Below are positions 1-11,500 of a stretch of 64,000 nt of DNA, piece by piece. The number at the start of each line of letters is the position of its first letter. Position 1 is the stretch's first letter. The stretch comes from Anisus vortex. Lineage: Eukaryota; Mollusca; Gastropoda; Planorbidae. The stretch lies in NCBI GenBank assembly GCA_949126835.1, contig OX421500.1, positions 27,555,731-27,619,730 of the forward strand, read 5' to 3'. The position numbers and the translations under genes are program-made. The notes below the pieces were generated by a model. That model worked only from the letters and a program-made list of their open reading frames with translations, searched no databases and was not told the DNA's origin.

Positions 1-250
1 TGTCCCGTAACATAGGGCACGGTCTCCGCAGTACATGCACTACACTTTTCTCACAACCTGTTGAATTTCCAACGGATCATTAATGTGGTGGCTCGCTCAT
101 ATAATTCCACTGTCACCCGGTAGCATAAATCTCAGAATATAGGTCTAGACAACCAGGTGCCAGGGCGGGTTGGAAATGGACTGTTGTGCTCAATGTGTCC
201 TGCCCACCGAGTCTCGTATCCTCTCAGCAGTACAATTATCGTCGGCCTGG
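1..250. repeat. Dispersed repeat A, copy 1 (partial)
   Basis: This stretch shares ordered blocks with 15184-15410 and 18721-19090: a 'gtaaca..gg..tccgcag' block, then 'ggatcattat..gtggctcgc', then 'cactgtcacccggtagca', then a 'ctctc(a/g)gcagt' block. It is cut by the window start. No coding capacity is convincing. The family is unknown to me; a SINE or non-autonomous DNA element is possible. Confidence 0.55.
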
Positions 251-279
251 CAACAGGGGCTGTCCGCCATGAGTCAGCT

Positions 280-375
280 CAGGGTTCGGCAACTTTTTGC
301 TCAAAGTGTGCCAAAGTAAGATTTCTAAATCAGTCAGCGTGCCAATAGTCTAAAAGTCAACCTGCTTTATTGACC
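280..375 (+). mobile_element. hAT-type MITE, 5' fragment
   Basis: It begins CAGGGTTCGGCAAC and continues like the left half of the complete MITE at 47164-47336, including the 'gtaagatttctaa' and 'cagcgtgccaatagtctaaa' segments. The right terminus is missing, so this is a decayed fragment. Confidence 0.5.
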
Positions 376-1082
376 TATATTTTAAATTTAAAACAAATAA
401 TAATAATTTATTTAGCGCCGTAGCAAGACCTAGGCCAAAAGCATTGGAAATTTACAGAGAAAATCATTAAAGAGAAAAAAAATTAGACCATACCAATTAC
501 AAAATGTTATTACTTAAACTTTCCTCCTTTTTTTTTATTGTTGTCTCATTATTATCTTTTGGTTGTCAAGATATGGATCTAGTACCTGCTGTAAATGAAT
601 TATAGATTTTGATCTCAGCTTGACTGAGATTTGCTTTAACCTACTGTTCGATGACGGAAATAGGTGCTTAAATGGTTAAGCGGAATAGTTACGTAGTAAT
701 CATACAAACTGAGTTTTTAATCTGATGGTTATAAATGTACAGTACCAGGTACCAGGTGACCGATCATTCGATCGGTAATAAAGAACATGAGCTTGTACCT
801 TAAAATAATGTGTATGTAAAACAACAGTGCATAAATTTTAGAAATACGTCTTTACCAGACCAATAAATTGTATTTGTCTTTTTCTTATTTTCTACTATGA
901 ATAACATAAGCTTTAAATTCTAACAGTCGAAGCAGATTTGCAGATTTTTATTTGTGCAGTCTAATATCAAAATTTTGCCCACCCCCCCCCCTCCAAAAAA
1001 AAAAAAAAAAAATAGAAAACAGCTTAATTTCATTTCAAACCCTAAAAAAAAAAGAACATGTAGGCTAGAGTTGTCAGTTTTA
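376..1082. other. Gene-free AT-rich DNA
   Basis: No coding signal was found. The stretch 395-510 ('ttatttagcgccgtagc') resembles the 3' end of a LINE family but is too short to classify. Runs of C and A at 980-1012 create spurious proline/lysine ORFs on both strands. Confidence 0.5.
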
Positions 1083-2163
1083 AATAATAATAATAATAAT
1101 AATAATAATATTTGTATAGCGCTGCCAACAAACATAATGTAAGCTCAGAGCGCGTTTAACATACAACTAAGAATACGGATATTACCCTAGGCCAGGTGAC
1201 AGAGCTAAATTGATGATTAAAAAAGACAAAACAAATAAATGTAGCATTAACCGACCCAACCCATAAATAAGACAGTAAGTTTCTAAAGCATGTTAAATGT
1301 TATCTAAGGTAAATATTGAAATAATGAGTTTTTAAGTTCTGTTTGAAAGTAACAGTAGAGCTTGTTCGCCTCAGTTGAATGGGAAGTTTATTCCACGCCT
1401 TCGGACCGGATACTGAGAAGGCTCTAAGGCCAACGGTCGTCAGAGAGAAACGGGGCTCTTCCAGAAGCGATGAGTTTGCAGAACGAAGTGTTCTTTGCGG
1501 GACATAAGGTGTGATTAGTGCCTTGAGATATGACGGAAACTTGTTGTTAAAAATGCACTGATGGCAAAGCAGCGCCACTTTATACTCAATTCTGGCTTTC
1601 ACGGGGAGCCAGTGGAGCGAGCGTAGAAAGGCAGTTCCCGAGTCTCTTTTAGACCTGCACATAACCAAACGCGCAGTACTGTTCTGTATTCGCTGTAGCC
1701 TGGCGATTTTGTCCTCGGGCAGGCCGGCTAGCAGGGCGTTACAATAGTTGATACGCGAAAGTATCAGAGCGACTGCCAGTGTCTTTGCAGAATCATTGGA
1801 CAAATAGGGTCGTATTTGGCCGAGTCTACGCAACTGTAGATAGAGACCTCTGCACATTTGAGAAATATGCAGGTCGAAAGACAGCGTGGGATCCAATAAA
1901 ACACCAAGATTCCTCACTTTGTTAACAAATGGCACTTGACAGTTTATCACAGTGATAGATTCTGGTCCAGTGAATTTGGCCAAATTACTCTTGGATCCAA
2001 TTCTGATTATCTCTGTCTTTTCCTCATTCATTTTAAGCCCGTTTCTACCCGACCACGAATAGACATCGGCGATTGCACAACTGACCTTTGCAGCGAGTCG
2101 GGGGGGGGGGGGGGCTCAAGCGGGACCGCATGATCGTACAGTTGCGTGTCATCAGCGTAAAAT
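1083..2163 (-). mobile_element. 5'-truncated CR1-like non-LTR retrotransposon
   Basis: On the minus strand the element runs from reverse-transcriptase motif C (YADDTQLY, near 2160-2137) through the rest of the RT ORF and a 3' UTR to a (TTA)n tail at 1111-1085. A microsatellite tail and 5' truncation are typical of CR1/L2-clade LINEs. A run of 14 G on the + strand (2101-2114) breaks the frame just after the motif. The 3' UTR recurs at 60739-60890, which shows a multicopy family. Confidence 0.8.
1300..2160 (-). pseudogene. CR1-like reverse transcriptase, C-terminal part
   Basis: An open frame of 243 codons (2031 down to 1303, stop at 1300-1302) reads as the thumb and C-terminal region of a LINE RT. 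Recognisable segments are NEEKTEII, VRNLGVLLDPTLSF, SRINYCNALLAGLP, LHWLPVKARIEYK and AWNKLPIQLRR. The catalytic YADD lies upstream, separated by the poly-G/C frameshift. Fingers, palm motifs A-B and the endonuclease are absent, so it cannot be autonomous. The LNxLP..LRR ending is usual for CR1-like proteins. Confidence 0.8.
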
Positions 2164-3025
2164 GATAAGATCCAACAGAAATGTATGTCATTTATGTCAT
2201 TATGTTATGTATTTAAAAGACTGAAAATAAAAAGTTTAATTTTAAAATATCGTGAATTACTTTACAATTTTTAGTTCTTCTACCCCTTCCCCCTACTTTA
2301 ACAACTGTCAAACTTTCTAGTGACCACTCTTATAAAATTATGCAAGTTAACAATGAGTTACGGTCGGCAAGTATGTTTGATATAAATTAAAAAGGTCACG
2401 AATAAATGTAATACATTTTTACTAATTTACCAGATTTCATATTGACTTCTTAACATAGTCTAATATTTCTTACTTGAGCACATATATAAATCATAAGTAT
2501 AGTTTGTAAATCACTTGTAAAAAAGTCTAATATTTCTTACTTGAGCACATATATAAATCATAAGTATAGTTTGTAAATCACTTGTAAAAAATATCTTATA
2601 CAAAAAAAGTATTTATTTATTATTTTCAATGTTTTCATTGTTATGTATTATGTATTATTCCAAACATTGTTTGACAAAAAAGTAAAGTGACATGGTCCTT
2701 TAACACCTCTGTCTTTACCTTTCCTAAAAGGAAGTTTTTAAAGGATGGAAGCGCATAATCAACCCTGTCTGACTCTAACGGTGGTTTTAAGCCTATTTTA
2801 TAGTTGGAGACTACAGTGTGCTAAAAGCTGTAGTTGTGCAAGCTCTTGATTATTTCTACGAGAACTGCGTTATTCAATGTGTGTGTTATTGCCCTTGGCG
2901 TTCCAACAACAGACCCAATAACTATGCCTAAAGAAAGATAATTTACTGGATGTGTCGAGCTGTTGCTTGCTGAGAACAGGAGGAGCTAACCGTAGCAAAT
3001 TACAAAGACGGCGTCCTATGGGTAA
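2164..3025. other. Gene-free DNA with one short duplication
   Basis: AT-rich sequence without coding signal, apart from the 67-bp duplication at 2458-2591, which is listed separately. Confidence 0.5.
2458..2591. repeat. 67-bp direct tandem duplication (2 copies)
   Basis: Two virtually identical 67-bp copies starting 'gtctaatatttcttacttga', at 2458 and 2525. The near identity indicates a recent duplication. Confidence 0.85.
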
Positions 3026-4099
3026 TATGGGTCGGCAACCCAAGGCACGCGTGACAAACTTGGCACGCTGAGCGATTTTCAATGGCACGCGAGAGACCAC
3101 CAGGAGGTGTGTTTTTTTTTATTGATTCTCAGGTTCTGAATGAGAAAAACTGACTGTTGAAGCCGGTGTTTCTGAATGACATAGCGACACATTTCAGTGA
3201 GTTGAACGCATTTACAAGGACGGGATCAAACATCACTTGAACTGAGTGAAACAAATTTTAAAACATTTAACTTCATGTACATCCCTATATTAAGGCATTT
3301 ATTAAGATAGATAGTTGGGCTTTATCAGAAGAAGGCCTATATCGAAGCACTCAAAGCTGAGTTTTCTAAGGCAAAACTTTCATATTCATGGAATCATTTT
3401 TTCATACCCAATCAAGCCTAACTGATTTGATCTTACTACAACCTTCTTAGATGTAGATGTATTTTAAGTAGGGATGTTAAACGAAAACCGGAATACCGGA
3501 TTCCGGTTTTGAAATACAAAACCGGTTTGTGATTTTCAAAACCGGATTTCGGTTTGTTGGTTTGAAGGTAATCACTACTTCAAGAAGCACACCTTTTTTT
3601 TTTGGTTCTGATGGAAATAATTTTCAAAAATAATGTTGGATTCGCACAAAACAATTCTTGAAATGCCTTGCTAGTCTTAGTTATTGTTTCTTTTTTTTCC
3701 AAATACGAACTTTGGCTTGCGATAAAAATAACATCAAACCAAATGTTAAGTTACAGTTACAAAAGTTACAGCTACAATTAACATGATTTTTTTTTTACTT
3801 GTCGGCTCATCTTTAAGATGTGCGCTCCCCTTTGATGTACACCAGGGGTCTCCAAACTACGGCCCGCGGGCCGCATGCGGCCCGCGAAGCCTTCTCGTGT
3901 GGCCCGCGGAGATCTTTTCAGTTAAGGAAAATATTACGGAAATATATCTATATCCTGTCAAGATTAGCCGCCACCTACTTACATGAACGTTAGGTTTTTA
4001 CTGAATTAAAATAGAGACGCGCAGTAGTCGTTATGTTTTCCAACCGATCACTACATTGTAAATATCGTATTTGCTGCTTACTTTTTCAACCTCCATCTA

Positions 4100-5205
4100 G
4101 ACTCAATGAGATGATAAAACGCCATCTAGTCGCGGAGTATGGCACTGTTACTGGACAGGATATATTCAATGAAACAAATAATAACAAACTACTACATTCA
4201 TGGTAAGGAACTAACTCAAACTAACAATGCTAAGTATCTGGGAGTAATAATAAATGATAAGATAAATTCGCAGATTATAACTTGGACTGGACTAGCCTCA
4301 GTTGCCTCTGTTGATGTAGGAAAGAACATGAGTGGCATATAGAAATACTTTGTTGTACAGTGAAACAGATGTGTAAAGTTAAAAACATTCCACAGCCAAT
4401 GTTTCTACACTGTATTATTTCACCAGCAAGCTTTGTGTGCTAAATATTTGGGCATTAGAAGTGTACTGAATCATTTAATGAAGATGGTGATCTTAATAAG
4501 GTCACACGGGCTCAACCATAGACAGTTCAGAGACATGTTGAAATATACAGACACAGAATCGCAAGATTTACCATATTACACAGCACTTAGATGGCTAAGT
4601 TCCGAGCAGAGTATTTAAGTTAAGAAAGGAAACATGTGACTTCCTAGAAAGTAAAGGCAAGCCACAGCCAATACTGTCTGATGAAGAGTGAGTATGGAAA
4701 TTAGTCTCTACATTTTCTGAGCCACAAATTACAATGATAGGAAAATCTAGCTTCTGATCTATACACGGTACCCACTTAAGGGAATTTAGATCCCAACTTG
4801 TCTTGTTTTCGGAACAAGTACAGGCCAACAACTTGACGCACTTTCAGCAGTGCAATGTCTTCAACGTCATGGCTGAAGTAACAGCTAAGTTCTCCACGTC
4901 ATTTTTGTATGCGAGATCAGGGGCTGTTTTCTGACTAGAATTCAAGGGCAGAATTAGTGAGACTGTTTCAAAACCCATCTGAAACAGATGTGGCCAGTTG
5001 CCCAGATGAACTGCAATTGGAGGTCATTGAGTGGCAAGCAAATGACCTCCGTAGGGACAAGTTCAAAGAAGAACTTGTGGGTTTTTACCAGTTTTTGCCC
5101 AAACAAGACTTTCTTAATGTCAAAACTGCATCAATATACCTTTTAATCTTTGGAACAACATACCTACGTGAGGAACAATTTGGGAACAAAGTTGCCCGAT
5201 TGTAA
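4100..5205 (+). pseudogene. hAT transposase remnant (GTF2IRD2/SCAND3-like)
   Basis: Fragments in shifting frames recall hAT transposases of the GTF2IRD2-like group. They include ITWTGLASVASVDVGKNMSG (4276-4335), a segment with ..LPYYTALRWLSSEQS (to 4615) resembling the family's 'EVRWLSRG' motif, and a C-terminal segment ending ..IFGTTYLREEQFGNKVARL (to 5202), resembling the dimerisation region. Stops and frameshifts separate the pieces. The protein is not functional. Confidence 0.65.
4169..4270 (+). mobile_element. LINE reverse-transcriptase scrap inside the hAT element
   Basis: Codons starting at 4169 read ..YYIHGKELTQTNNAKYLGV then IINDKIN. This is the 'AKYLGV.I' RT thumb motif of jockey/CR1-type LINEs. 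It then continues in the same frame into hAT-like sequence. The piece is only about 100 bp. Confidence 0.45.
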
Positions 5206-6515
5206 TCTCAGGTCACTGTTGATGTTAGGGACATCAACTTTTAAGCCTGAAATGTCTGCTTTTTTGGCATCCATGAAACAATCTATCTACATTTCCACTA
5301 ATACAGGTGTTCATGTGTAGTGTAACTATTTGTTATTAAATATTAACTGAATATGATAATATTAAATAAATAGTCTAATTAATTACAAAATCCATATTTT
5401 GATTCTTTTTTATTCGGACCTCGAGTGTGTAGGTCTAGTTGGCCCCCGAACTGCTGTTTCATTGTTAATGCGGCCCTCGGGCTGAAAAGTTTGGAGACCC
5501 CTGATGTACACAATAGAGAGGCGCAAACTAGCCTATCCCAGTATGTCTGTGACCCTGAACATTTCGGCTAGACACCACGTCTGTGCTTTAATATTAACGG
5601 CACTATAACCTTCTTTTGATTCGTGTTACGTGAAACCTTTCAATACATTATTTTACAAGTTACCATAGATCTACAGGCCTATGCCTCTTCAAATGCTTCT
5701 TAATATTATGGTCAACAATAATCGGTAATTTGATTATCACTATTGAAAAATTGAAAGCTATTATCGGTTTTAATCAATTGAAATGTTTATTTACAACCGT
5801 TTAACGTAAATTAATAGTATTTCTCTAATTAAATCTTGTAATGAATACAATAATGCTAGAAGTATATAAAGAAATAATAATTACTAATAGTCAGTAATAT
5901 TTGTTATATTACAAAACATAACTTGTTTGGCATCACTATTGAATCAAATTTAGGAACTTTATTTTAATTATTAAAGGGATATAGGCTATAATTAACCCGT
6001 TTTATTTGCGCTAATATTTCTAATATTATGTTTCTTATTTTTCTTTTATGAAAGACTAAAACTTATAACTTTATAATGACCAAACAGTAAAAATTAGTTG
6101 AAAATTATATAACTATATTATGTGACTAAAACATTACATGCACATTTCTTAAACGTTACATTAACTACCTAGTTTTTATGATTACTACGTGTCAATTCCG
6201 CTAATAGATAATATTACATTTCCGATCGCTGAAACTTAGACAAATTAAAGAAAATCTCAGATATAACTGATCATTACCATAAATGTGAAAGTATAGTAAT
6301 AAAATATTGTATTTGGTATAGGGCCTAAGTGCAAAAAAAAAAAATAATAATCACTAACACGTTAATGTTTCTTTTAAATATTAAAACGCTTTAACGATTT
6401 TTCTATTGAAATTTCCTTTGCTTTTGGCTCAGGTCTTGCTTTTTTATAAAAAAAAAAAAAAATGATTTAGAAATTCTAGTTTGGCACACCATTAGCAAAA
6501 GGCTGCCGATCCCTG

Positions 6516-8109
6516 ATATAGAATAGAATAATATAGATTGCCCTTGGTAAAGTTTATATTTAGCCTAGCCCTAGATTATCATGATAAATGCCTCATCCCC
6601 ACTACCGGTGGGGGAAACCAGTGTAGGTCTATAGGCCTACCTAGTTATAACTTTATTACAATGAACTAAAAAAATATAGTTTCCAACAATTCCTTTTCTA
6701 AACATTGATGTTTGCTTCACCACCAGCGGAAGTGGAATTTATATTCTCAACATAGGCGTAGTCACAGAATAGGTAGGGCCTATAGAATATACCTATTCTG
6801 TGGGCGTAGTCAAGAGGAAGGTGTGCCCCCCCCCCCCCCCCCCAACAAAAAAATCTTAACCCCTCCTCTTTTTTTGTTTAAGAACTTAATTAGGATTATT
6901 TTAAATATTTTTTATCACACATTAAAACTATACTATGCTAAAGATATAGATCTAGAATCTAGACTATTAAGAGTTAGCTTAAAATTATTTATAAACAAAT
7001 TTACCATTAACCTTTTAAAAACATTATAATAATAGGCATATTAAATGTAGGGCTACTATGTATAATAGGCCTATAATGGACTTTTATTCAAATATTAAAT
7101 CTAAAAAACATAAGCTGTATATGTGGATAATGTCGTAGCTACGACTTGTAGCTGAACCTACCATAACACAGTTATGTTTACAGCACGGCCAAAGAAGAAA
7201 AAATAGGTCACAATTCACCAGTCATATTAGACGCATATGGTCATATAAATAATGGCATACACAGGAGTAGAACTTAGTAGGTGACCTTAAGAGTAATAAG
7301 CCTATTAATTCGTGTTCATTTTATTTGTAGGCCTACTGATACATAATACGTTTTTTAAATAAAGTGTTCTATACCTTAATAACTGTAGGCCTATACTTTG
7401 TATTAACACTAAATAGAAATTACCTGCTTCATTATATCAATTGACACACGGCTTAACCCAATGGCGTGACACGAAAACTATTTTTAGCACAGTGTAATAT
7501 CCTTTCTTAGAAATGGAAAATTGCATTTTTAAGGAAAATCCCCGTGTTTATACCTAGAGATATCTAGATCTAGAGAGATAAACAAGCTATAAAGGCCAAT
7601 ATAGAATATGTAATGATATAAAATGTTTATAGCCTACATTTAGTTTTTATTTAGTTTATATAGTATAGTTTATACATTATGATTATGGTTATAGTGAAAT
7701 GTTTATATACATCTATATGCTTTTATTACAAATTTACTAAATCTTATTTTGATTCCATGTCTGTTTTCCAAAAAAATCAATAATTAAAGAATTGCAAAAT
7801 ATCAGATTCAGATAGTCGAAATAGCGATGGATTGAAAATGTTGACATTTCCTAGATGAGATGAATTACAAACTGGACAAATATAGAATTAACATTAGGCC
7901 TACTATTTACATATAAAAATATATAGGGCCTATATATATGTTGATGATGTATGGGAGTATGGCGAGACTAGACTCGGACCACGGATGAGCGTAGGACGCA
8001 ATAATCTTCTTTATAAAAGGAGCGTCTGTAATGTATAAGATAAGATAAGATGGCGAGTAGGGCCTATGTTTAAAAGAATAATTCTGTAAAAGAAACTTCA
8101 CCTTCTAGG
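6516..8109. other. Gene-free 5' flank of TSN
   Basis: Very AT-rich, with repeated TAGGCCTA-type octamers and a run of 18 C at about 6826-6843. The 8002-8050 segment (minus strand) shares a 'acattacagacgctcctt' block with 25210-25235 and 42430-42450, so it is a dispersed repeat remnant. No gene found. Confidence 0.5.
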
Positions 8110-8245
8110 CCTAGGCTAGGCTACACGTTTTTATACATGTCAATACAAAAAATGTTTACGTAAACTAAAATGCTATCTCACATTATTTAGACCTATACTA
8201 GAATATGTATCATCTGTATGGTACCCATTCAACTAAAAAAACGGT
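8110..8245 (+). mobile_element. LINE reverse-transcriptase relic
   Basis: The frame at 8167-8234 reads KCYLTLFRPILEYVSSVWYP, the conserved 'RPILEYASSVW' segment of jockey/CR1-type RTs. Flanking frames are broken. Similar relics lie at 27779-27945 (-) and 42268-42530 (+). Confidence 0.55.
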
Positions 8246-8315
8246 CAAGGTACGTTTAAATTAACGATTAAAGAAATGTTATAAAGTCGATGCGAAATCA
8301 ATATAGAAAAGCGAA

Positions 8316-8323
8316 TATAAAAG
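8316..8323 (+). promoter_or_regulatory. Candidate TATA box upstream of TSN
   Basis: TATAAAAG occurs 156 bp before the TSN start codon. In DNA this AT-rich such a match can arise by chance. Confidence 0.25.
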
Positions 8324-8478
8324 TGTACGGGGGACTATCGTAGTTTTGAACTGTTTATCTTTACATTGCTTCTCAACAAATTACTTTGTTTTCAAACAAT
8401 TTGTAATATATTGAAATTTATTATATTATAATCACACAAGTACAAGTCTTGTGTATTTTCCTTGATATAAATATAAAG

Positions 8479-8547
8479 ATGTCTTGTGCCTCGGATATTT
8501 TAAATACTTTCCAAGATTACCTAAATGCAGAGCATGATCTTAGAGAG
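8479..8547 (+). CDS. TSN: TSN coding exon 1 (residues 1-23)
   Basis: It reads MSCASDILNTFQDYLNAEHD then LRE, matching the translin N terminus (..LAAEQDIRE in vertebrates). It ends in phase 0 at donor GAG|GTGATG. A purine at -3 supports the start. Confidence 0.88.
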
Positions 8548-11500
8548 GTGATGTGCTAAATTGGCTAAATTATGAGTCAATTATGACAATTATCATTATA
8601 AATATCATGTGACTCATCATGACTCATGTTACTCATGAGTCATGTTCATGTCTAAGTCTAAGACTGTCTCTAACACTAGAGTACTAAGAGTAGAGTAGTA
8701 ACACTAAACTAATGTCACTAATATTACTAATATTATATTACTAATAATAATAAATAGATTACCCACTCACTTTAACTCACTGTTCTGAGTATTCACTTAC
8801 TTCACTTAAGACTTAGGCCCTTATTCTTATTAGGCCTATTCACTTAGACTTGGACCAAGTAACAGTTAGTAGGCCTAGCACTCAGAGTCAGAGTGTGTCT
8901 CAGACTTTTAAAATTATAAAAGCCAAAAAGTATGCTTCCAAAAGTGTCTGCAGGCTAATTCAAAATAAAAAGAAAGTGAAGGTAATACTTCGGTACTCCT
9001 GCCCCACGAAAAGTAGGCTTCTAAAAAATTCCACTGAAAATTTTTTGCATGGGGCGATTGATTTATAAAAGTGTCCTAAGAAGAGTGGCACACTATTAAA
9101 AAATTTTAAAAAAATAATTTTTTTTTGGAAATTTATAATTTGGGTAATACTCTAGTGTACTTGGTTCTAGAAAAGTAGGGTTCTGAAAAATTCCAACTGA
9201 AAATTTTTTCACGTGGAGCTATTGATAAGTGTCTTAGGAAGATCGGCAGACTATTAAAAATGGAAAAAAAAATGTTTTTCATGGAAAAAAAATTCATTTC
9301 AATTGTGTTTACCAAAGCCTTGTGACGTCACACAGCCATGAAACACGACAAATGAATCAAGTCTGCAGCGATTCCAAAGACACTCATCAATAACTCCTAA
9401 TACGAAAATTTTCAGTCAGAATTTCTTAGAACCGATAACGAAAAGGAAAAAGGGGCGAAATAGCACGAAATGAATACAAAAAATAAAATTATTCTTACCG
9501 TATTTCAAATGAAATAACACAAAAAGACACAAAATCCTATTGTTCTTTCTTCCTACTTGTTGAGAACACATTGTATCTTCACCATGTCACGACCATGTGC
9601 TATACTATTGTACTTCCTGTCCCAAGAAATGGCCAGTTTGGCTATCTACAGCCAAATAAAAAAACTACAAATCTCTCCCTATCCTATTAACCTAACCGAT
9701 ACTAATCATTAACAAATACTTAGAAAGCTTAGAAACTAACCGATACTCGCTAAAAAATCTGGTCCGAGAAGCGTGCAATGCATGCAGTGTGTGTGTGTGT
9801 TCGTTTGACATTCTGCGATAAAATAAAAATAAAAAAAATAAACAAACCAAAGGGATGTTACACAATTTCCAAAGGAGGTAACTCCTGTTAAATTTACAAC
9901 ACACAATTTCAAAGGGAGGTAATTTTTTTAATAAAAAGATCTCAATTTTCTACATTTCAAATTTTGTTATTAAATCACAGAAATGGAATCGTTGAATGAA
10001 ACCAACGGTTTCGTATTCAGGATAAAAAGATCTTTAAAGTCCCAGGGACTTAAAAAAAAAAATAGAACCAATTACACTAAAGTATATCCATAATTTGTAT
10101 GGTGTTTACAAAAGCCTTGTGACGTCACAGGCTGATCAAACACAAAACATTTTTGTCTGCCGCACTTCTTAATTAAGACACTATCAATATCTTCACGTAC
10201 CAAAAGTTTCAGTCAGAATTCCTTAGAAGCAATAAAAAAATAATATTTAATAAGAAATAGCACACACACAAAAAAAAAAAGCAAACAAAATCGTATTGAT
10301 CACGATATCTGCCATTGCCATGCTTTCTCCTAAAGCCTACACTTCCTGTCCCAAGATATGGCCAGGTTGGCTATGTATAGCCAAATGAAAAAAAACTACA
10401 AAGCTAAGCCTAGCCTAGAAACTAACCGATAGTAACCATTTATACTAAGAAGCCATCCCTAGCCTAGAAACTAACCGATACTGGCTAAAAGCAACAAGAA
10501 ACCTACCATAAAAACTAACATATCTAGACTAGAGGAAAAAATCTGGTTCGAAAAGCGTGAAGAACATGGAGAGTGTGTTTTTATCTCCAAAACATAATTT
10601 CCAAAGGAGGTAACTCATGTTAAATTTACAACACACAATTTCAAAGGGAGGTAATATTTTAATAATAAATCTCAATTTTCAACATTATAAATTTTTTTTT
10701 TTAAATCACAGAAATGGAACCGCTCAATAAAACCTTGATTTTAGTATTCAGGACAAAAAGATCTTTAAATTTAAATTGATACATGGCACTTAGAAAAACT
10801 TAGTGGGGCAGTTAAACCAAAGTTTAGCCATATTTATATTATTATTATATTAGATTAATATTATAGGCTAATTCAAGTGGTAATTTTTTAGTGTAGCCTA
10901 GCTGATACTCAAAATACAGGGTTCTAAAAAATTCCAACTGAAAACTTTGTATGTGGAGCAATTGATTAGTGTCTTAGGAAGCAGTACAGACCAAATAGTC
11001 ATTGTCATTGATATAGTGTTTACATTCGGGACGTGACGTCACCCCCCGTCCTTTTCATGTCACTCCGTTAACTCAATAAATTATGATGTTAGCTCCACGC
11101 CTCCATGTAGCAAAATTTTCAGTCAGAAGTCCTTAGAAAAAACAACAAAAGGAAAAGTAATACACTAAATATATTTGTAATAAAGTCACTTTCTGACCAT
11201 ATTTCATATGAAAGCACAAAAAAAAACACCAATTCCTAATCATGCCTACCAGGGCTGTATAGTCGTATTTAAAGTCGACGTCGTTAGTTGAAAAAGTTGA
11301 GATTTTAGAGAAAGTCAATTTCAAAGTCAAAGTCGGCATTTAAAAAACAAATTACGATTTTACAAAAAGTCAAAGGAAAGTAACAAAATATCGCTTTTAT
11401 ATCTACCAAACCACTTCCTTTTTTTTAAATATTTTATTATTTAAAGCATTTTAAATCACGTTGTTTAATTTCATTTGTTTGTTTTTTTTTGTTTTCCGGT

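Larger units (their letters stand above)
3843..5503 (+). mobile_element. hAT transposon with intact TIRs and 8-bp TSD
   Basis: The terminal inverted repeats are CAGGGGTCTCCAAACT (3843-3858) and its exact complement ending at 5503. The flanks carry a perfect 8-bp duplication, ATGTACAC (3835-3842 and 5504-5511). Subterminal GGCCCGC-rich blocks are typical of this hAT group. The interior has a broken transposase, so this copy is defective. Confidence 0.93.
3026..6515 (-). mobile_element. Decayed hAT element, outer member of a nest
   Basis: The left end (gggtcggcaacc..ggcacgc, from about 3027) and right end (..aaaaggctgccgatccctg, to 6515) match the two termini of the MITE at 47164-47336 in reverse orientation. 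The pair therefore looks like the ends of one 3.5 kb element of that family. No 8-bp target duplication is recognisable, so the ends could belong to two fragments. A second hAT element lies inside. Another inverted-repeat-like block (3475-3560, several copies of AACCGG) is unexplained. Confidence 0.4.

Noticed and set aside
954..1142. ORFs with poly-Lys and poly-Asn
   Set aside because: They derive from A/C homopolymers and the (TAA)n tail of the CR1-like LINE.
3026..6515. Perfect outer hAT element with target duplication
   Set aside because: The 8 bases outside the two ends do not match, so a single intact insertion is not demonstrated.
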